Assembly: GCA_016763495.1 (NCBI GenBank)
Contig: JAESTR010000040.1
Span: 1 to 10,612, forward strand
DNA: 10,612 nucleotides
Origin: Kordiimonadaceae bacterium
Lineage (GTDB): Bacteria; Pseudomonadota; Alphaproteobacteria; Sphingomonadales; Kordiimonadaceae
Direction: 5' to 3'
Part shown: positions 1 to 6,700 of the stretch, in pieces
Layout: the number at the start of each line of letters is the position of its first letter
Position numbering within the stretch: position 1 is the first letter of the stretch
The notes under the pieces: generated by a model
Seen by the model: only the letters and a program-made list of their open reading frames with translations
Database searches by the model: none
What the model was told of the DNA's origin: nothing
Program-made: the position numbers and the translations under genes

Positions 1-896
1 ACGAAAGTGACTATACTATTGGCCTGCAAGGCGCGGTCTCTGAGGCCATTGAAATTGGTAAAAAAGCCAAATTACCTGTGCACATTGCCCACATTAAGGC
101 GCTTGGTCAAAACGTATGGGGCCAAAGCACACAAGTCATTGGCCTTATCAATGCAGCCAGAAAAAACGGCCAATTAATAACCGCTGACCAGTATCCGTGG
201 GATGCTTCAGCAACAGGCCTAACAAGCGCGTTGTTACCGCGATGGGTGATGGAAGGGGGCCGAGAGAAAATGATAGGCAGGCTTTCCGACCCTGCTCTCC
301 TACCAAAAATCATCAAAGGCATAGCTAAAAATCTGCACCGCAGAGGTGGCCCTGATAAAATACAGTTCGGCACCAACTTACCCGCAACCTACGTAGGGAA
401 AACCCTTACGTTTGCAGCAAATAAACACCAAATGTCTGCTGAAAAAACAGCTATTAAATTGATAATCTCACACGCCGCTATTGGAATAATATCCTATAAT
501 ATGCAAGATGCCGACATCACCAATTTCATGGCTCAGCCATGGGTCATGACATCCTCTGATGGTAGTCGTGCTCATCCCAGAAAGTATGGCAGTTTTCCGC
601 GGAAGTACGATTATTTTGTGAAACAAAAGAGCGTTTTGTCAGTTGGGAAATTCATCAGGCAAAGCAGCGGATTACCGGCAGATACTTTCAGTATTCCCAA
701 AAGAGGATATTTGAGAACTGGGTATTTCGCAGACGTCCTGATCTTTGACCCCGGAATATTCAAAGCTAACGCAACATACGGGTCCCCTGAACGCTTGAGC
801 GACGGAGTGCGCTACCTCACAGTGAATGGGAAACTAGCTATAGAAAAAGGAGCCTACACGGGCATCTTGTCCGGGCATTTTTTGAAGCACGAATAA
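1..896 (+). CDS. N-acyl-D-amino-acid deacylase family amidohydrolase, C-terminal part (5' end outside window)
   Basis: The reading frame is open from the left edge (first full codon at 3) to the TAA at 894-896, so an internal GTG at 78 is not a real start. Members of this family are metal-dependent amidohydrolases that remove the acyl group from N-acyl-D-amino acids or related amides. Seen here: an HIAHIKALG stretch with metal-ligand-type histidines at codons 81-83 and 90-92, matching the family's ISHxK motif; a DQYPWDAS segment like the family's D-x-YPY; and an SSDGS-x-x-HPR motif whose aspartate (codon 558-560) fits the catalytic Asp and whose histidine is at 573-575. The C-terminus follows the family pattern: a PRKYGSFPR stretch, then GLPAD, then a GYFADVLIFDP segment and a VNGKLAIEKG strand of the small beta domain. 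The start, signal peptide and first metal-binding HxH motif are outside the window. The exact substrate (D-amino acid derivative or another amide) cannot be read from this part. Confidence 0.88.
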   Translation, partial: ESDYTIGLQGAVSEAIEIGKKAKLPVHIAHIKALGQNVWGQSTQVIGLINAARKNGQLITADQYPWDASATGLTSALLPRWVMEGGREKMIGRLSDPALLPKIIKGIAKNLHRRGGPDKIQFGTNLPATYVGKTLTFAANKHQMSAEKTAIKLIISHAAIGIISYNMQDADITNFMAQPWVMTSSDGSRAHPRKYGSFPRKYDYFVKQKSVLSVGKFIRQSSGLPADTFSIPKRGYLRTGYFADVLIFDPGIFKANATYGSPERLSDGVRYLTVNGKLAIEKGAYTGILSGHFLKHE

Positions 897-910
897 GCCT
901 CGCCCCGATG

Positions 911-916
911 TATAAT
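911..916 (+). promoter_or_regulatory. Consensus -10 hexamer (TATAAT), possible promoter for the YfiR-like gene
   Basis: The hexamer TATAAT matches the sigma-70 -10 consensus exactly and lies in the gap between the deacylase stop and the YfiR-like start. No good -35 lies at 16-18 bp; the nearest candidate, TTGAAG at 882-887, is 23 bp upstream, which is too far. If real, transcription would begin near 923 and give a leader of about 100 bases containing the inverted repeat at 984-1017. Chance occurrence in AT-rich DNA is possible. Confidence 0.35.
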
Positions 917-983
917 ACAAGCCGCGGTGCAAAACCCAACGCAAAGCCCTGTATTAACAGAGTTTTCACATCTATTGCGTATT

Positions 984-1017
984 TTAAGCCATTACCTAGT
1001 AACCACAGATGGCTTAA
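984..1017 (+). promoter_or_regulatory. 9-bp perfect inverted repeat just before the YfiR-like start codon
   Basis: TTAAGCCAT (984-992) is the exact reverse complement of ATGGCTTAA (1009-1017), with a 16-base spacer. The right arm ends three bases before the ATG at 1021, where a Shine-Dalgarno sequence should be, and no good purine-rich one is visible. In RNA this would be a hairpin covering the ribosome-binding region; in DNA it could be an operator. There is no T-run after it, so a terminator is unlikely. Confidence 0.45.
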
Positions 1018-1020
1018 CTT

Positions 1021-1617
1021 ATGCGCGCTGCATTCAAGAGAGATTGGCTTACTAATCAGGTGTTAATAGCCCTGCTTATCAGCTGCCTATTCTGCACAAC
1101 AGTTAGCGCTGTTCAACTACCAAGCCAGTCCACGGACAAAAACCAGTTAAAATCACTATTTCTGTACCGGCTACCCAAACTTATAAAGTGGCAAAACTCG
1201 AGCAAAGCCGGTGCTGTTTTCTTCCGATACTGTATTCTAGATGCGCCCAAATTCTCCAGTGCGCTTAGCGCTTTGGTTTCCGGTAAAAAAATAGCACGTA
1301 AAATTATTGAAGTAGTGGCATTCGACGAAAAAAATAGCCGCCAAAATTGCCACATCGTATTTGTAGGTACTGCCAGCTCCATTAACACCCAGCCATCTTC
1401 ACAAGCCTTGATCAAAAATCTAATCAACAAGGGCGTTTTACTCGTCGGTAACCATCCGAGTTTCATTGCCGCTGGAGGCCAGATTAATTTGGCCAATCAT
1501 TACAATAAACTCATTTTTGAGATCAACAAATCTGTATTGCAAAATACGAAACTTAGAATTAATTCCCGCTTACTTGATTTTGCTAATATCGTTACCCCAG
1601 AACGTGAAGGGCGATAA
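1021..1617 (+). CDS. YfiR-like periplasmic protein (DUF4154 family)
   Basis: A 198-residue protein with an N-terminal signal peptide: charged residues (R2, K6, R7), a hydrophobic core at about 13-24 and a likely cleavage after TVSA (residue 30). The mature part fits the YfiR/DUF4154 family: LKSLFLYRLPKLIKW near the start, HIVFVG in the middle, then GNHPSFIAAGGQINLA, a FEIN strand and RINSRLLDFANIV at the end. In Pseudomonas, YfiR is a periplasmic inhibitor of the CHASE8-containing diguanylate cyclase YfiN. Only two cysteines remain in the mature protein, C71 and C110, which could form the first of the two YfiR disulfides; the second pair is absent. The start at 1021 is kept because it gives the charged n-region; a GTG at 1060 would remove it. 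The stop is two bases before the downstream kinase start, so the two are very likely co-transcribed and the protein probably acts on the kinase's periplasmic domain. Confidence 0.83.
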   Translation: MRAAFKRDWLTNQVLIALLISCLFCTTVSAVQLPSQSTDKNQLKSLFLYRLPKLIKWQNSSKAGAVFFRYCILDAPKFSSALSALVSGKKIARKIIEVVAFDEKNSRQNCHIVFVGTASSINTQPSSQALIKNLINKGVLLVGNHPSFIAAGGQINLANHYNKLIFEINKSVLQNTKLRINSRLLDFANIVTPEREGR

Positions 1618-1619
1618 AA

Positions 1620-3560
1620 ATGATCAGCACTTCATTCCATTCATCAGGGAAAACCATTTCACAAGTCTTAGGCCGAGTTAGTTTTATAGCCGCCCTAGCC
1701 TTATGCCTTTTAATTGGGAATAGCTTTTTCCTTTACGATTATTTTCAGGAAAAAGACATCTCGAGCCAAACTTTAATGACCTTGGTCAAAGTTCAGGCGG
1801 GCAGTAGTTTAGTGCCTTTAACATTTAGCGACAGCGACACATTAATTCGTAATCTACAAGAGCTCAAAGCACAAAAAAATATCAGCCACGCCTGCGTTTT
1901 TAATACCGACGGCACCACTTTCGCAAGCTATGCTAAAACCACTTATGACATACGGCTATGTGACAAGTTGCCTGCCATCATTGGCTATGATTACTTACAA
2001 GGTATCACTGACATAACATACCCGATAACGTTGGACGGCGAAGAGATAGGCTTACTCTATATGCGCATGGAGTTGGGCTTTCTCCATAAACGTCACTTGT
2101 ACCTTTGGTTTTTTTCATTTCTGGTCACCATTAGCATTCTAATTCTGGTAACTATCATTTCAACGCACCTTAATAAATCCATTTCCGAGCCCCTAATTAT
2201 TTTATCCAATAGAATGGCAGATATTTCTGCCGCGAAAAACACTGGCATCCAAGTAGAGGTACCCAAAGTTGGCCTAGAGACACAAACATTAGCGAAAGAA
2301 TTCAATCAGCTGATACAAATTATACAAATGGAGAAGTCCGACCTAACACGCTTAAAAGAAGAGGCCGACTACGCAAACAGACTAAAATCTGAATTCTTAG
2401 CCAACATGTCCCACGAGTTACGCACGCCGCTAAATGCTATTATAGGGTTTGCCGATTTAATGAGTTCAAAAGGGCGGCGCAGCTTCAGTGATGCTCAAAT
2501 CCTTGAATTTTCAGATGACATCAAGCTATCTGCCGAGAATTTGCTTGGTATTGTAACTGATATTCTTGACCTATCGAAAATAGAAAACGCTGGCATTGAA
2601 ATTGCGCCAGAATTATTGCCTCTGCGCAAACTAGCTGAATCCTCCATTGACTTACTCAGCCACCGCTCAGCGCAACAAGGTGTCACAGTCATCAACAAAA
2701 TCCCCCGAAACAGTGAACTGATATTTGTAGATCCACGCAGGATCAAGCAGATTTTTATCAATTTACTCTCGAACGCGATTAAGTTTAGCAAAAAGGGTGA
2801 CGAAGTTATTTTCGAACATAAAATGCTCCCGGATGGGAAAATGGAGATCACTATCAGCGATAGTGGCATCGGCATCCCTAAAGACAAAATCGACATCGCT
2901 TTATCTCGGTTTGGTCAAATTAACAGTGGCATGAACAAACCGAACCCTGGTACCGGCCTTGGCTTACCGCTCGCTAAATCTTTTGCCGAGATGCATGAAG
3001 GAAGTTTCAGACTTGAAAGCGAAGTTGGTGAAGGAACATCAGCTATCGTAACCATTCCCAGAGGGCGCATTCACAAACCTCTAGACCTAAGTGCGGCCAC
3101 CATCCAAATTAAAAGGCCAGACCAACAAGACCCACAAAATAGAGCTCCGACCAAATCCATCACCACACATGACACCAACATAAGAATATTGGTTGTAGAA
3201 GATAACCTTATTAATCAAGGCATTATGGGTAATATGTTGGATACCATGAAACTCAATTATGACATTGTGGACAATGGCCAACAAGGCGTTGACGCGGTAT
3301 GTGCCAACGACTATTCAATTGTGCTAATGGATATGCAAATGCCCGTGATGGATGGTTATGAAGCCACTCGGGTAATCCGAGAAAAATTTCCGGACGACAA
3401 CCAAGTCCCTATCATCGCTGTTACCGCTAATTCCATGAAAGGCGACCGAGAGGAATGCATATCCAAGGGTATGAATGACCATCTAGCAAAACCTATCAAA
3501 TTGGATATTTTGGAAAATATTATCCAGCGATACAGCCGTCCAGTGGCCAGAAAAAGATAA
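1620..3560 (+). CDS. Hybrid sensor histidine kinase / response regulator with CHASE8-like periplasmic sensor
   Basis: A 646-residue inner-membrane kinase. TM1 is at about 18-40 and TM2 at about 159-181. The periplasmic segment between them resembles a CHASE8 domain and carries two cysteines (C92, C114). A HAMP segment follows (about 182-240, with SEPLIILSN), then a short coiled coil. The HisKA H-box reads FLANMSHELRTPLN with phospho-acceptor H265 (codon 2412-2414). The HATPase domain has the N-box NLLSNAIKFS (381-390), G1 box DSGIGIP (414-420) and G2 box GTGLGLP (444-450). After a linker, a receiver domain (about 521-640) carries the acidic pair E527/D528, phospho-acceptor D571 in LMDMQMPVMDG (codon 3330-3332), T602 and K624. 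All catalytic positions look intact. No HPt domain is present, so an HPt protein and output regulator should be encoded elsewhere. A GAAGG about 9 bases before the ATG serves as ribosome-binding site. It is paired with the YfiR-like gene, the arrangement known for YfiR and the CHASE8 diguanylate cyclase YfiN, but here there is no GGDEF output. Confidence 0.93.
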   Translation: MISTSFHSSGKTISQVLGRVSFIAALALCLLIGNSFFLYDYFQEKDISSQTLMTLVKVQAGSSLVPLTFSDSDTLIRNLQELKAQKNISHACVFNTDGTTFASYAKTTYDIRLCDKLPAIIGYDYLQGITDITYPITLDGEEIGLLYMRMELGFLHKRHLYLWFFSFLVTISILILVTIISTHLNKSISEPLIILSNRMADISAAKNTGIQVEVPKVGLETQTLAKEFNQLIQIIQMEKSDLTRLKEEADYANRLKSEFLANMSHELRTPLNAIIGFADLMSSKGRRSFSDAQILEFSDDIKLSAENLLGIVTDILDLSKIENAGIEIAPELLPLRKLAESSIDLLSHRSAQQGVTVINKIPRNSELIFVDPRRIKQIFINLLSNAIKFSKKGDEVIFEHKMLPDGKMEITISDSGIGIPKDKIDIALSRFGQINSGMNKPNPGTGLGLPLAKSFAEMHEGSFRLESEVGEGTSAIVTIPRGRIHKPLDLSAATIQIKRPDQQDPQNRAPTKSITTHDTNIRILVVEDNLINQGIMGNMLDTMKLNYDIVDNGQQGVDAVCANDYSIVLMDMQMPVMDGYEATRVIREKFPDDNQVPIIAVTANSMKGDREECISKGMNDHLAKPIKLDILENIIQRYSRPVARKR

Positions 3561-3630
3561 GCCATTACGGGCTTCTACTAAGTATCCCCAACAACACCAA
3601 GCCATGCAGTCAAATTAAAATAATCACAAC

Positions 3631-3644
3631 GTGACCCACATCAC
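3631..3644. promoter_or_regulatory. CRP/FNR-type palindrome (GTGA-N6-TCAC)
   Basis: GTGA at 3631-3634 and TCAC at 3641-3644 are separated by six bases, the exact core of the CRP-family consensus TGTGA-N6-TCACA. The flanking fifth bases do not match (C on the left, T on the right). It lies about 110 bp upstream of the likely molybdenum-hydroxylase start. No matching promoter is clear, so catabolite-type control of the downstream gene is only a suggestion. Confidence 0.35.
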
Positions 3645-3676
3645 TCCCAAGCGACCTTGGCTTAGTGCACCTTTTT
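3642..3676 (+). terminator. Possible rho-independent terminator after the kinase gene
   Basis: CCAAG (3647-3651) pairs with CTTGG (3656-3660) around a CGAC loop. After small mismatched bulges, the outer CACT (3642-3645) pairs with AGTG (3664-3667). A run of five T follows at 3672-3676. The stem is imperfect and the T-run starts four bases after it, so this is a weak call. It overlaps the CRP-like palindrome and includes the GTG at 3665 that could otherwise start the next gene. Confidence 0.3.
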
Positions 3677-3754
3677 ACTTCGGAAATTCATTCGGGGAAA
3701 TTGGGGCCAATCCAATCCTGCATTGTTAATCACTTCATTTGGGAACCGCGAGCC

Positions 3755-6700
3755 ATGGCACAACAAGATACTTCAGTTGTAACTTTTTTCTTAAACGGCA
3801 AGCAGGTAGAAATAGACTCACCGCCAGCAGATTTACGGTTGGTGGATTATCTACATTTACCTGAAGTGCAGCTCACTGGCTCAAAAAAAGGGTGTGGCCA
3901 AGGCGGCTGCGGGGCTTGTACCGTGGTGCTATCCGCATGGGACACGGCGAAAGGCACAGCCCAGCACCGCTCTATCAACAGCTGCTTGCGACCAGTAGCT
4001 GCGCTTAATGGTCTTGCGGTTACGACTATCGAGGGTACAGGGTCAGTTACCAGTGAAATGAACCCTGTCGCCTTCTCTCTCGCCAAAAACAATGGCAGCC
4101 AGTGCGGCTATTGTTCACCAGGCTGGGTGATGAACATGACAGCCTATATGTCGGCCAATGGCGCAAAAAAACCAACCAAGCAAGAAATTGAAAACATCTT
4201 TGATGGCAACTTGTGCCGCTGCACAGGGTACCGCCCAATCTTAGAAGCCATGAAGACCTATGCGTCTAACTGGTCCCCAGACGACCAGAAAAACTTAATG
4301 AAATGCTTGATCGACCCTGCGTTTAAACCCGCTGGAGTAGACAGTGAAATTGAGCTGGCCCTGCCCCCGTCACCTTGGGGTCCCGAAGCGCCACTAGCGT
4401 TTGAAAGCGACGGCTATGTATGGCGTAGCCCGTCTACGGTAGAAGAATTACTCAGTGACATCTCTGAGCTTGGTGGCACTTCGAACTTACGGCTTGTATG
4501 CGGCAATACTTCTGTTGGCGTGTATGACTATGAAGTAGAAAATCCGCAAAATCTAATCGACATCAACGCCATTACCTCTCTGAAACAAATCACGGTAAAT
4601 GCGTCCAGCATTACTGTTGGCTCGGCAGTGACCTACACTGACCTAATTGCCTTTTTGGAAACTCAAATAGCTACTCTGGGCGCTACCGAAGCCCGCAACT
4701 TTGAAGTCATTCATTATATGGCGAGCCGTACTGCGGGCACCATTGTACGCAACGCAGCCTCCATTGCCGGTAACAATATGCTTGTGTTCAAGCATATTCA
4801 CCAAGGGGAGCCTTTTCCGTCCGACGCCATAACGGCCTATATCGCGGCTGGTGTCACCATAGAGGTAACATCACCCGCTTGGGGCACGGCGCCGCGTACA
4901 ATGGCCATTGAAGAGTTTATCGAGCAAACCATCACTGACGAGAATTATCCGTATGACAAAGTGATCCTGTCGTACGATATGCCCTTCAGTAAGCCGAATG
5001 AATATATTCAGTGCCAGAAAGTTGCGCGCCGTGAGGTCAACAGCCACTCTATCGTCAACAGTGGCATTCAATTTGACATGGATACAGACCTCAAAGTGCT
5101 GGATTGCCGGGTGGTATTTGGCGGTGTTGCCACATACCCGTTCCGCGCAACCAATACCGAAGCTGCTTTCAAAGAGTACGGTATTTCCCTTGAAAATCTG
5201 CCGAAAATTATTACTGCCGTGCAGGAAGATGTGAAAGCAGCCTACACGGCACCCGATAAAAATACAGGCATCACCTACGACTATAAGCTGCAGTTAGCCG
5301 AAAGCTTTGTTTATAAAACGATGGTCAATGTGATCGACCAGTTAGAACCTTGCCAAGTACCCGACCAAGATAAATCCGCTGGCGTTATCAAGTGGGGCAC
5401 ATGGGGTGTAACCGGCGGCACTCAAACTTTTGAAACGGAAAAATACCGATTCCCGATCTCAGAGCCTTTCATCAAAACTGAAGCTTTCCTGCAAGCATCT
5501 GGCGAAACCACGTATGTGCATGACTATGTTATGCCGCCAAACGCCCTTTACGGTGCGGCTGTCACCTCTGAAAGAGCGTTGGCTAATTTTTGTTTTATCG
5601 CGGGTAGTGGCCCGCAAACACCTATCACGGCTGCAGATTTATCTACCCTGCTAGCTGCACGTTTCCCTGATACCTTCAAGGGCTTCATCACTGTAGCCGA
5701 TGTGCCTAACAGAGAGAATTTAGGGCCAGATGACAACGACCCAAATCTTGTGGGCATGGGCGCAGACCAGCCTGTTTATGCTGACGGCTATATCACCTAT
5801 TTTGGCCAAGCCATTGGCGTAATCTTAGCCGTCAATGATGTGGAAGCCGTTAAAATCGCGTATTATGTGACCTCTGAATGTGTTCAATACTCTCCACTGT
5901 CCGCAACTAATCCACTGCACAATGTGCCTGCGGTGCTAACCATTGATGAAGCCGCGGCAGACGGTCAGATATTCCCTGACTATCCTGAAAGTGCGAGTTT
6001 CGTTTCTCACATTTGGAAAATTAAACGTGCAGGCTCTGACATGGCATGGTTAGAGACCACACCAGAGCCTGCTCCCGGTACAATTGATGTACAGCCAACT
6101 AAAGTTGAAAATAACAGCTGCAACCTTGTGCGCGCCCAGCAAAAAACGGGCGACCAGATGCATTTCTATATGGAAACTCAGTCTACTGCCGCCTTCCCAA
6201 ATAAAGATGGCAGCATGCGATTGCACCCGTCCTCACAAAGCCCGATGGATGTGCATAGCACCGTAGCCTCAGTGCTTGGTTTGCCTCTCAATAAGGTCGC
6301 GGTTGAAATCCCATATGTAGGTGGCGGGTACGGCGGAAAAACAACCCAATCTGTGCTAGTAGCCGCGATGGCAGTTGTTGCCGCCAACAAAACCCGCGTG
6401 CCTGTCCGCCTCGCCTTGCAGCGCGCAGAGGACAGCGCCATGGTTGGCCACCGCCATGCTTACCAATGTGACTACCAGATTGCGATTGACACTGGCGCTG
6501 ACAATGCCGCTAACAAAGGCTTGATACGGGGTTGGCAAGGCAATTTCCTCGGCGATGGTGGCGCGACTTATGATTGCTCACTAGTTGTTGGTGATTGCCT
6601 TCAGTTACGGCTCGATAGCGCCTATTTTGTACGCAATTACCAGACCAAACTGGATGTAGTCCGCACCAACAAGGCCTCCAACACAGCCTTCCGCTCAATG

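Noticed and set aside
1113..1496. 127-codon open frame on the minus strand
   Set aside because: It is fully contained in the YfiR-like gene and shows no family features of its own; it looks like a shadow frame.
1466..1681. 71-codon plus-strand frame bridging the YfiR-like and kinase genes
   Set aside because: It overlaps two well-supported genes in another frame, with no ribosome-binding site or recognisable motif.
3559..3574. AAGCC/GGCTT 5-bp dyad right after the kinase stop as a terminator
   Set aside because: The stem is too short, it overlaps the stop codon, and no T-run follows; the hairpin at 3642-3676 is a better, though still weak, candidate.
3665..3754. N-terminal 30-residue extension of the Mo hydroxylase from a GTG start at 3665
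   Set aside because: The GTG lies within a terminator-like hairpin, has no Shine-Dalgarno, and the extra residues do not resemble the family. The ATG at 3755 has GGGAA at a suitable distance and places the ferredoxin domain normally.
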